Assembly: GCA_007118045.1 (NCBI GenBank) | Contig: SKTG01000032.1 | Span: 1 to 24,917 of the forward strand | DNA: 24,917 nucleotides | Reading direction: 5' to 3' | Source: Nitriliruptoraceae bacterium | Lineage (GTDB): Bacteria > Actinomycetota > Nitriliruptoria > Nitriliruptorales > Nitriliruptoraceae | Made by a program: the position numbers and the translations under genes | Shown here: piece after piece, positions 17,379 through 24,376 of the stretch | Layout of the letters: each line of letters begins with the position of its first letter | How positions within the stretch are numbered: position 1 is the first letter of the stretch | Notes under the pieces: generated by a model | The model's database searches: none | What the model saw: the letters and a program-made list of their open reading frames with translations, nothing else | Told to the model about the DNA's origin: nothing

Positions 17379-18608
17379 TCACTCGGCGTCGCCGACCCCC
17401 CGGACCCTCGGCTCCCCCTCAACCGCGTGCCGGTCGCGCTCCGAAGCCGCCCTCGGGGCGACGCCTCCGATGCCCGGACCGGCCAGCACGGACGCCTCGG
17501 CGCCCTCCTGGCCCGTCGGCACCTTCGGTGCCCGCACCCCGAGCGCGGTGACGGCGACCCCCGTCGCGGCGGCGACGATCAGCCAAGGCACCAGCTGCGA
17601 GAGCCCGAGGAACGCCGGGCCAACGGACCCGAAGGCCAGCACCGCCGACCAGTAGTAGAGCACCAGGACCGCGCGCCGGTGGGAGTGCCCGAAGGCGAGC
17701 AGCAGGTGGTGCAGGTGCCCTCGGTCCCCGGCCGTGATCGGCCGGCGGCGGACCATCCGCCGGACGATCGCGAAGGCGGTGTCGAGGAAGGGGATCGCGA
17801 GCACCAGCGCCGGGATCAGCAGCGGCAACGCCCCGTAGAAGTCCGCCGAGGACGGCGCGACAGCCCGGCCGACGTAGGACACACCGGCGGCACCCAACAG
17901 CAGGCCGAGCAGCATCGATCCGGTGTCGCCCATGAACAGCCGGGCCGGGTGCCAGTTGTGGATCAGGAAGCCCGTGGCCATGCCGGCGACCACCATCGCG
18001 AGCAGGCTCGCGGAGGTCGGGACCGCCTCCACCAGGCCGCTCGACTCCGTCCCGACCGTGAACAGGAAGAAGGCGATCGCCGCGATGGCCGCCACCCCGG
18101 CGGCGAGACCGTCGAGGCCGTCGATGAGGTTCATCGCGTTGATCATCGCCACCAGGGCGATGATCGTCAGCGGCATGGCGAGATCGCGCGAGAGGGCGAT
18201 CATCTCCACGCCGGGGACCCAGAAGAACACCAACTCGATGCCGAGCAGCACCACCCCGAGGGAAGCCACGATCTGGCCGGCGAGCTTGACCGTCGGCGGG
18301 AGCCCGACGAGGTCGTCGACGACCCCGACGGCAACGATGACCACCGCGCCCAGCAGCAGCGCCACGGGCTCGGAGCTCGCCGCGAAGAGCTCACGGAAGT
18401 CCGGCAGCGACCAGGCCAGGCCCCCGGCGGCGAGGAACCCGAGCAGCATCGCGAGGCCACCGAGGCTCGGCACGCGTTCGTGACCGCTGCCGTGCGCGTG
18501 CGTCGGTGGGTCGAGCGCACCCAGACGCCGTGCGAGCCGCGCGACCAGTGGCGCCGACGCGGCCGTGACGGCCGCGGCGGTCGCGGCGACCGCCAGGTGC
18601 GCGAGCAC
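17379..18608 (-). CDS. MraY/WecA-family polyprenyl-phosphate sugar-phosphate transferase
   Basis: The protein has 409 residues with about ten membrane helices. The active-site motifs are present: GVVDDLVGLPP with the Asp pair at 98-99, NAMNLIDGLDGLAAG (157-171), FMGDTGSM (225-232), and the His-rich loop GDRGHLHHLLL (295-305). WecA/TagO-type enzymes transfer GlcNAc-1-phosphate (or a related sugar phosphate) from the UDP-sugar to undecaprenyl phosphate and start teichoic acid, arabinogalactan or polysaccharide synthesis. The RGHLHHLLL loop favours WecA type over the peptidoglycan enzyme MraY. The GTG start follows the glyA stop by one base. About 45 hydrophilic residues at the C-terminus exceed the usual length. 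Neighbouring wecA and ATP synthase genes are common in actinobacteria. Confidence 0.9.
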   Translation of the reverse strand: MLAHLAVAATAAAVTAASAPLVARLARRLGALDPPTHAHGSGHERVPSLGGLAMLLGFLAAGGLAWSLPDFRELFAASSEPVALLLGAVVIVAVGVVDDLVGLPPTVKLAGQIVASLGVVLLGIELVFFWVPGVEMIALSRDLAMPLTIIALVAMINAMNLIDGLDGLAAGVAAIAAIAFFLFTVGTESSGLVEAVPTSASLLAMVVAGMATGFLIHNWHPARLFMGDTGSMLLGLLLGAAGVSYVGRAVAPSSADFYGALPLLIPALVLAIPFLDTAFAIVRRMVRRRPITAGDRGHLHHLLLAFGHSHRRAVLVLYYWSAVLAFGSVGPAFLGLSQLVPWLIVAAATGVAVTALGVRAPKVPTGQEGAEASVLAGPGIGGVAPRAASERDRHAVEGEPRVRGVGDAE

Positions 18609-18609
18609 G

Positions 18610-19893
18610 TCAGGCGGGGCGTGGGTACGCCGGGAAGCGGGCGACCAGGTCGGCGACCTCCCGCCGGACCGATGCGCGGTCGTCGTCGGAGCCCGTGAGC
18701 GCGCGGTCGATCAGCCCGGCCACGTGGCGCAGCTCCTCCGGTCCCATGCCCTGGGTCGCGACACACGAGGCACCGGCTCGGATACCCGACGCGACGGCCG
18801 GCGGGTTCTGGTCGAAGGGGATCGCGTTCTTGTTGAGCACGATGCCGGCCGCGTCGCAGCGGCTCTCCGCCTCCGCCCCGGTCAGGCCCTTCGGGGTGAC
18901 GTCCGCGAGGAACAGGTGGGTATCGGTCGACCCCGAGACGATGCGGTAGCCACGCTCGCCCAGCCCTTCGGCCAGTGCCCGGATGTCGTCCAGGATGCGC
19001 TGCGCGTAGGTCTTGAACTCGGGCTCCATGACCTCCTTCAACGCGACGGCCTTGGCGGCGACGACGTGCTCGAGGGGCCCACCCTGGGTGCCCGGGAAGA
19101 CGGCCTTGTCGATCGGCTTCGCCCACTCCTCGTTCGTGAGGATGATCGCGCCCCGCGGCCCACGCAGCGTCTTGTGCGTGGTGAACGTCACGATGTCGCA
19201 GTAGGGCACCGGCGACGGGTGCACACCTCCGGCGACCAGCCCGATGAAGTGCGCGGCGTCACACATCAGGGTGGCGTCGACCTCGTCGGCGATGGCCCGG
19301 AACGCCTCGAAGTCGAGCGCCTTCGCGTAGGCGGACCAGCCGGCGATGATCAACCTCGGACGGTGCTCGAGCGCGAGGTCGCGCACCCGATCCATGTCGA
19401 TCGTCTCCGTGCGCTCGTCGAGCCCGTACGGGACGATGTCGAACCACTTGCCGGAGAAGTTGAGCTTCATGCCGTGGGTGAGGTGGCCCCCGTGCGGCAG
19501 CGACATCGCCAGCACCTTCTCCCCCGGTGCCACCGTCGCGAAGTACGCCGCGATGTTGGCGCTGGCGCCCGAGTGCGGCTGCACGTTGGCGTGTGCCGCC
19601 CCGAAGACCTGCTTCGCCCGGTCGATCGCGAGCTGCTCGAGCGGGTCGATCACCTCCTCGCAGCCACCGTAGTACCGCCGACCGGGGTAACCCTCCGCGT
19701 ACTTGTTGGTCAGCACCGACCCCTGCGCGGCCAGCACGGCGGGTGACGCGAAGTTCTCGCTGGCGATCAGCTGCAGCCCGGAGCGCTGCCGCTGCAGCTC
19801 GCCGAGCAGACCGTCGGCGACCTCGGGGTCGACGGCGCGGAGCTCCTCGAAGTCCGGCCCCCAGAACGGAGCGGTCGACGGGTTCGGGCTCAT
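18610..19893 (-). CDS. glyA: Serine hydroxymethyltransferase
   Basis: The protein has 427 residues. The ATG at 19893 is preceded by AAGGAA, and the longer start at 19944 adds 17 non-family residues. Family signatures include LIASENFASPAV (42-53), NKYAEGYPGRRYYGG (63-77) and CDAAHFIGLVAGGVHP (211-226). The PLP lysine is K241 in FTTHKTLRGPRGA. The enzyme interconverts serine and glycine with tetrahydrofolate and supplies one-carbon units in the cytoplasm. It lies 114 nt after the Sua5 gene and one base before the wecA-like start, so it is likely co-transcribed with wecA. A 12-bp palindrome sits just upstream of its ribosome site. Confidence 0.97.
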   Translation of the reverse strand: MSPNPSTAPFWGPDFEELRAVDPEVADGLLGELQRQRSGLQLIASENFASPAVLAAQGSVLTNKYAEGYPGRRYYGGCEEVIDPLEQLAIDRAKQVFGAAHANVQPHSGASANIAAYFATVAPGEKVLAMSLPHGGHLTHGMKLNFSGKWFDIVPYGLDERTETIDMDRVRDLALEHRPRLIIAGWSAYAKALDFEAFRAIADEVDATLMCDAAHFIGLVAGGVHPSPVPYCDIVTFTTHKTLRGPRGAIILTNEEWAKPIDKAVFPGTQGGPLEHVVAAKAVALKEVMEPEFKTYAQRILDDIRALAEGLGERGYRIVSGSTDTHLFLADVTPKGLTGAEAESRCDAAGIVLNKNAIPFDQNPPAVASGIRAGASCVATQGMGPEELRHVAGLIDRALTGSDDDRASVRREVADLVARFPAYPRPA

Positions 19894-19911
19894 GAGCGGT
19901 TCCTTCGACGG

Positions 19912-19923
19912 CCGACCGGTCGG
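19912..19923. repeat. Perfect 12-bp palindrome upstream of glyA
   Basis: CCGACCGGTCGG is perfectly self-complementary and lies 19-30 nt before the glyA start, just ahead of its ribosome site. It could be an operator or a small RNA hairpin affecting translation. Palindromes of this length do occur by chance in GC-rich DNA, so the call is weak. Confidence 0.3.
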
Positions 19924-19974
19924 CACGGGGGTCGCGTCGGCCACGCACGGAGCACCGGACGCGGCGCACGGAGG

Positions 19975-19996
19975 GCCCGGACGCGTGAGCCCGGGC
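19975..19996 (-). terminator. GC-rich hairpin after the Sua5 gene
   Basis: GCCCGG (19975-19980) pairs with CCGGGC (19991-19996) across a 10-nt loop, 11 nt beyond the Sua5 TAA at 20008. There is no U-tract, so it may be a weak terminator, a processing site or nothing. It lies in the 114-nt gap before glyA. Confidence 0.22.
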
Positions 19997-20007
19997 GCCC
20001 GGTGAGG

Positions 20008-20763
20008 TTACCCCTGGGGCTGCTCGCCGTCGCCGGCGGGTTCCTCCGGTGCCATCGGGGTCCCCGTCGGTGGAGCGTCGAGCTCCGCTTCCGCCACCCG
20101 GTCCGCCGCCTCCAGCGGGTCGAGCTCCCCCTCGGCCACCGCCATGACGAGCTCGTCGTCCAACGCCCCGACCCGCAACACGTGCGGGACCCGCCGGGTC
20201 AGGTCCACGATCGTCGAGGCCACCCCGCCCTCGCGCGGACCGTCGTCGAGGTAGAGGTGGACCGCGTTCCCCAGCTGCTGCTCCGCCGCGGCCGCTGTGG
20301 CGGCCGGCGGCCGGCCCGACCGGTTCGCCGAGGTGACGGCGAGCGGACCGACCGCGCGGATGACCTCCAGGGCCACGTCGTCGAGAGGCATCCTGACCGC
20401 CACCGTCCCCTGCGTCCGGCCGAGGTCCCACCGCAGGTCGGCCTCCGCCGGCACGACCAGGGTCAGGGCACCCGGCCAGAACGCCGCCATCAGGCGCTCC
20501 GCGACCTCCGGCACGTCAGGCGCGATGCCCGGGAGCTGCTTGGGCGAACGCAACAGCACCGGCAGCGGCACCGACCGATCACGGTCCTTGGCGCGGAACA
20601 GCCGTGCGGTGCCGTCCAGGCTGAAGGCGTCCGCTGCCACGCCGTACACGGTGTCGGTCGGCATGACCACGAGCTCGCCGTCCCGCAGGGCCGCCGCCGC
20701 CCGCTCGATCGCCGCCCCGCGACCGTCCCCGGTCACGTCCAGGATGTCCGCCACGTCCACCAC
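20008..20763 (-). CDS. L-threonylcarbamoyladenylate synthase (Sua5/YwlC/YrdC family)
   Basis: The protein has 251 residues, with a YrdC domain covering about residues 15-200. MPTDTVYGVAADAF (34-47) and the Lys-rich nucleotide site RAKDRDRSVPLPVLL (57-71) are typical, as are FWPGALTLVVPA and TSANRSGRPP. The enzyme makes threonylcarbamoyl-AMP from Thr, bicarbonate and ATP for t6A at position 37 of ANN-decoding tRNAs. The start is one of two adjacent GTG codons (20763 or 20760) behind GAGG. About 35 C-terminal residues are acidic and Pro-rich and are not a recognisable Sua5 domain. The location next to prmC and prfA is the classic actinobacterial and firmicute neighbourhood for this gene. Confidence 0.93.
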   Translation of the reverse strand: MVDVADILDVTGDGRGAAIERAAAALRDGELVVMPTDTVYGVAADAFSLDGTARLFRAKDRDRSVPLPVLLRSPKQLPGIAPDVPEVAERLMAAFWPGALTLVVPAEADLRWDLGRTQGTVAVRMPLDDVALEVIRAVGPLAVTSANRSGRPPAATAAAAEQQLGNAVHLYLDDGPREGGVASTIVDLTRRVPHVLRVGALDDELVMAVAEGELDPLEAADRVAEAELDAPPTGTPMAPEEPAGDGEQPQG

Positions 20764-20785
20764 CTCTCACCTCGCTACGGCCGCA

Positions 20786-20791
20786 ACGCTA
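20786..20791 (-). promoter_or_regulatory. Candidate -10 element upstream of the Sua5 gene
   Basis: TAGCGT on the minus strand lies 22 nt before the Sua5 GTG in the 82-nt gap after prmC. It is the same hexamer as in the proposed ATP synthase promoter. No convincing -35 is present, so this is a suggestion only. Confidence 0.25.
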
Positions 20792-20845
20792 CTGACGTGG
20801 CCCCGACGCCACCGACCACCCACCCCGCCGTGCGACGCGGACCGG

Positions 20846-21727
20846 TCACCGTCGTCGTCCGGTGACGGCCCGTGCGGCGCCCGTCAGATCGGCGACCACC
20901 TCGACGTCGGCGAGCCCGGCCTCCCGGGCCGCCGTCCGGGCAGCCGCGACCCGTCGCTCGTCGATCTCGATCACCACGGCGCCGCCCGAAGCGAGCCACG
21001 AGGCGGCCAGCAGCAGCAGCCGGTCGACGAGCTCGTGACCGTCGACACCCCCGACCAGCGCGGCCTCGGGGTCGTGGTCGCGGACCTCGGGTTCCCACGT
21101 CACCCGATCGCGCGCCGGCAGGTAGGGCGGGTTCGACACGAGCACGTCGACCGTGCCACGCCAGCCGGACTCGACGTCGTCCAGCAGATCGGAGGTCACC
21201 ACCTCCACGTGCGAGCCCTGCGCGAGCGGACCACCCGCCTCGCCCGCGGCGACCCTCCGCAGGTTGCGCCGGGCGAGCGCCACCGCGGCCGGATCACGGT
21301 CGCCCGCGACCACCTCGACCCCCGCGACCTCTGCGGCCAGCGACAGCGCGATCGCTCCCGTGCCGGTCCCGACCTCGACCACCCGCACCCCGTCCCGACC
21401 CTTGGCGGACGCCTCCCTCGCGGCGGCGATCGCGGCACCAGCCACCACCTCGGTCTCCGGTCGCGGTACGAACACCCCGGGCGCGCAGAGGAGCTCCAGG
21501 TGGCGGAAGGCGGTGCTTCCGAGGATCAGCTGCAACGGCTCGCGGGCCTCGCGGCGAGCGGTCAGCTCCTCCAGCAGCGCGGCGCCGGCGCCTTCCGGCT
21601 CGCCGACGGTGCTCGCCACGTGCTCGACGAGCCAGCGGGCGTCCGCCCGCGCGCTTGGGACCCCCGCGGCGCCCAACCGTTCCGCGACCGCGGCCACGGT
21701 GCGCGGGTGTGCCACCTCGGCGTTCAC
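20846..21727 (-). CDS. prmC: Release factor glutamine methyltransferase
   Basis: The protein has 293 residues. An N-terminal helical release-factor-binding domain (1-80) is followed by FVPRPETE (86-93), the SAM loop EVGTGTGAIALSLA (118-131) and the catalytic NPPY (199-202), in SNPPYLPARD. PrmC (HemK) methylates the glutamine of the GGQ motif of RF1 and RF2. The GTG at 21727 follows GGAGG by about 7 nt and is 15 nt after the prfA stop, the standard prfA-prmC pairing of enzyme with substrate. Confidence 0.95.
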   Translation of the reverse strand: MNAEVAHPRTVAAVAERLGAAGVPSARADARWLVEHVASTVGEPEGAGAALLEELTARREAREPLQLILGSTAFRHLELLCAPGVFVPRPETEVVAGAAIAAAREASAKGRDGVRVVEVGTGTGAIALSLAAEVAGVEVVAGDRDPAAVALARRNLRRVAAGEAGGPLAQGSHVEVVTSDLLDDVESGWRGTVDVLVSNPPYLPARDRVTWEPEVRDHDPEAALVGGVDGHELVDRLLLLAASWLASGGAVVIEIDERRVAAARTAAREAGLADVEVVADLTGAARAVTGRRR

Positions 21728-21742
21728 GCGACGCCTCCAGGC

Positions 21743-22837
21743 TCAGGCGCCGCGCGGACCATCGACGTCGGCCCCTTCCAGCTGGGTCAGGCGCGCCTCG
21801 CGTTCGGTCTGGCGCAACACGGCGACCAGCTCGTCGAGCTCGCCCCCGAAGAGCCCGTCGAGGTCGTGCCACGACCGCCCGATCCGATGGTCGGTGACGC
21901 GCGACTGCGGGAAGTTGTAGGTCCGGATCTTCTCGGACCGGTCACCGGTGCCGATCTGGCCCTGCCGGGTGTCGGCCCGCTCCTTGGCCGCCCGTTCCTC
22001 CGCGGCCTGCAGCAGTCGGGCCCGCAGGATGCGCATGGCCTTGTCGCGGTTCTGGTGCTGCGACTTCTCGTCCTGACAGCTCACGACCACGCCGGTCGGC
22101 AGGTGGGTGATCCGCACCGCCGAGTCGGTCGTGTTCACGCTCTGTCCGCCTGGCCCGGACGAGCGGTAGACGTCGACCCGCAGCTCGTTCGGGTCGACCT
22201 CGACGTCGACCTCCTCGGCCGCCGGCAGGACCGCGACCGAGGCGGTCGAGGTGTGGATGCGCCCCTGTGACTCGGTCGCCGGGACGCGCTGCACCCGGTG
22301 GACCCCGGACTCGTGCTTGAGGTGGGCGTATGCCCCGCGCCCGACGATCTCCACGATCGCCTCCTTGACGCCCCCGATCCCCTGCGCGGACTCGCTCAGC
22401 ACCTGTGTGCGCCACCCCTGACGCTCGGCGTACCGCAGGTACATCGTCTCCAGCTCCCCCGCGAACAGTCCCGCCTCGTCACCGCCGGCGGCCGCCCGGA
22501 TCTCGACGATGACGTCCTTGTCGTCCTTCGGGTCCGTGGGGACGAGCTCCAGCTTCAGCTCGGCCTCGAGCGTCTCCAGCCGCGCCTCGAGCTCCTCGAC
22601 CTCCGACGCCATCGCGTCGCGGTCCTCGCCCTCGGACTCCGCGACCATCTCCCGGGCGGCCTCGAGGTCGGCGGCCACGGCCTTCCACTGCCGGTAGGCG
22701 ATGACCGTCGAGGCCAGCTGCGCGTGCTGCTTGGCCACCACCGTGTAGCGCTCCCCGTCACCCGCGACGGCGGGGTCGGCGAGCTGCGCCTCGAGGTCCC
22801 GGTAGAGGTCCTCGAGCTGCTCGAGCTTCTCGAACAC
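21743..22837 (-). CDS. prfA: Peptide chain release factor 1
   Basis: The protein has 364 residues, normal for RF1. The stop-codon recognition tripeptide is PAT (186-188) in RVPATESQGRIHTSTASV, which marks RF1 (UAA and UAG) rather than RF2 (SPF). The peptidyl-hydrolysis motif GGQ is at 230-232 in SSGPGGQSVNTTDSA. The start is a GTG at 22837 with CGAGGA upstream. It is followed by prmC after 15 nt and preceded by the DUF1385 gene with a 37-nt gap, an order common in actinobacteria and firmicutes. Confidence 0.97.
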   Translation of the reverse strand: MFEKLEQLEDLYRDLEAQLADPAVAGDGERYTVVAKQHAQLASTVIAYRQWKAVAADLEAAREMVAESEGEDRDAMASEVEELEARLETLEAELKLELVPTDPKDDKDVIVEIRAAAGGDEAGLFAGELETMYLRYAERQGWRTQVLSESAQGIGGVKEAIVEIVGRGAYAHLKHESGVHRVQRVPATESQGRIHTSTASVAVLPAAEEVDVEVDPNELRVDVYRSSGPGGQSVNTTDSAVRITHLPTGVVVSCQDEKSQHQNRDKAMRILRARLLQAAEERAAKERADTRQGQIGTGDRSEKIRTYNFPQSRVTDHRIGRSWHDLDGLFGGELDELVAVLRQTEREARLTQLEGADVDGPRGA

Positions 22838-22874
22838 GGCGACGGTCCTCGACGATGCGGTGGCGGACGCCAGC

Positions 22875-23987
22875 CTACGTCGCGCCGCGCTCGTCTCCGT
22901 CGCCCTCGTCGGGCGGCGCGACGGTGAGCTCGGCGGCCTCGAGGCTCACCTCGAGGCTGTGGTGCGCCCGGGTGATGGGGGTGTCGAGGGTGGTCGGCAC
23001 GCGACCCTCGCGCTTGTCCGCCGGCACGACCGCCTCGAAGGCGCGGATCGCCACCTCGACCTGGTCGCGATCCGGCTCCTTGGTGGTGATCAGCTGCAAC
23101 CACAACCCCGGCTTCGTGATGGCTCGGACCAGCGGGTTGTCCGCCCTCGACGCGCCGAGCTTGAGCTGCTCGTAGGCGAGACCGGCCACGACCGGCAGCA
23201 GGACGACCCGCAGCAGGACGTGGTAGATCACCGCGCCCCACCACGGGATCCCGTCGGGGGGTGGGACGAGCAGACCGCCGGCGGTGTAGACGACGATCGC
23301 GATGAGCATCACCAGGATCAGGAAGTTGGTGCCGCACCGCACGTGCAGCGTCGAGTACCGGTCGACGTTGGCCGGCTCGAGCACCTCGCCGTGCTCCCAG
23401 GCGGCGATCGTCTTGTGTTCCGCCCCGTGGTACTCGAAGACCCGCCGGATGTCGGCCACCAGCGAGATGGACCAGAGGTAGCCGAGGAAGATGGCGATGC
23501 GAACGACCGACTCCACGATGTGGAACCACACACCGTCGCCCATGACGTTGCCGATGAGGGCGTCGAGGCCCTTCGTGCCGAGGGAGGGCAGGAAGATGAA
23601 CACACCGATGAACAGCAGCGCAGCCAGCGCCATGGCGCCGCCCATCGCGGCGCCGTCCAGCTCCTCCTCGTCCTCGTCGAGGGCCTGGGTCGCGGAGATG
23701 CCCAGGGCCTTCATGCCGATCGCGAGCGAGTCGAACAGCGCGTAGCAGCCGCGGATCATCGGCCACTTCAGCCACGGCTTGTCCCGGGTCGCCGACGAGG
23801 TCGGATGGCACTCCAGCCAGATGTCGCCCACCGGACGCCGGACGGCGACGGCCCAGCGGTCCGCGCCACGCATCATCACGCCCTCGATGACCGCCTGACC
23901 CCCGTAGTAGTGCGGGGCCATCTCCATGGGGTCGGGCTTGGAACCCCGCTCCGACCTGCGGTGATGCTGTTCCGAAGTGTCGCTCAT
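22875..23987 (-). CDS. DUF1385 (YqhQ-like) membrane protein
   Basis: The protein has 370 residues from the ATG at 23987. The family N-terminal motif YYGGQAVIEGVMMRG (28-42) and the HGAEHKTI segment are present. Several membrane helices lie in the middle and C-terminal half, including ALAALLFIGVFIFLP and NFLILVMLIAIVVYTAG. DUF1385 proteins have conserved His and Cys that suggest metal binding, but the biochemical role is not established to my knowledge. They commonly sit upstream of prfA, as here. A longer in-frame start at 24128 would add 47 residues that look like antisense of a recombinase remnant, so it was rejected. The C-terminal tail is acidic (PPDEGDGDERGAT). Confidence 0.88.
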   Translation of the reverse strand: MSDTSEQHHRRSERGSKPDPMEMAPHYYGGQAVIEGVMMRGADRWAVAVRRPVGDIWLECHPTSSATRDKPWLKWPMIRGCYALFDSLAIGMKALGISATQALDEDEEELDGAAMGGAMALAALLFIGVFIFLPSLGTKGLDALIGNVMGDGVWFHIVESVVRIAIFLGYLWSISLVADIRRVFEYHGAEHKTIAAWEHGEVLEPANVDRYSTLHVRCGTNFLILVMLIAIVVYTAGGLLVPPPDGIPWWGAVIYHVLLRVVLLPVVAGLAYEQLKLGASRADNPLVRAITKPGLWLQLITTKEPDRDQVEVAIRAFEAVVPADKREGRVPTTLDTPITRAHHSLEVSLEAAELTVAPPDEGDGDERGAT

Positions 23988-24376
23988 CCGTGTCCCAGTC
24001 CAGGCCGCATGGTCGCGGCCCGGTTGTCGTAGCTCACGCCAGATCCGCGTCGTCGAGGTCGTCCGGGCACATGTGGTCGTACAGCTACCGCACCATCGCG
24101 AGGTCGCGCCACCCGCCGGCCCGGACAACCATCAGCCGCGAGCTGCCGCCCAGCCGCTGGCCCGCGCCGGATGCCGTTGCCGCCACCGGACCCTGTGAAC
24201 CGTAGGGCGGTCGCGCCTTCCGATCTTCTGCTCGAAGGCCACCGATGCCCCGTTTCGACCTGGACGGAGGCTTGCTCGCATGCGCACGCCGCGTCGGCGC
24301 CGGCAGCGTACCGTCGTGCTCGAGACCGGCGGAAGAACCCACGGGACGCATGGACCGCGACCTGTCCGCCCGACAG
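23988..24376. other. Gene-free stretch between DUF1385 gene and regulator 3' end
   Basis: This 389-bp stretch has no intact gene on either strand. It contains the recombinase-like remnant described separately, a CTGTC/GACAG inverted pair (24362-24376) next to a CAGCTAGCTG palindrome (24374-24383) at the regulator's stop codon, and otherwise unremarkable GC-rich sequence. In many relatives rpmE or rho would lie upstream of the DUF1385 gene, and neither is recognisable here. Confidence 0.6.
24034..24150 (-). pseudogene. Decayed 3' end of a tyrosine recombinase (integrase)
   Basis: One minus-strand frame reads GGSSRLMVVRAGGWRDLAMVR, in two parts around 24150-24088, then a TAG stop (24087-24085), then LYDHMCPDDLDDADLA and a TGA at 24036-24034. 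Against the usual actinobacterial integrase ending (GH.SLAM.L.RYGHLFPDDLD) this aligns without a gap: the LAM, Tyr, His and PDDLD positions match, and Trp occupies the conserved His/Trp position of the catalytic set. The in-frame stop replaces the residue two before the nucleophilic Tyr. The upstream Arg and the rest of the catalytic domain are not recognisable. It is therefore read as a dead remnant of a mobile-element integrase. The match is from memory of the family, not a search. Confidence 0.5.

Noticed and set aside
20297..22270. 657-codon plus-strand ORF across sua5, prmC and prfA
   Set aside because: It spans three confident minus-strand genes and shows only low-complexity antisense composition.
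23988..24128. Longer start (24128) for the DUF1385 protein
   Set aside because: The extra 47 residues overlap the recombinase-like remnant in another frame and are not family sequence.
24181..24240. Possible tRNA T-arm (GGTTCACAGGGTCC on the minus strand)
   Set aside because: The stem does not pair properly and no anticodon, D-arm or acceptor stem can be assembled around it.
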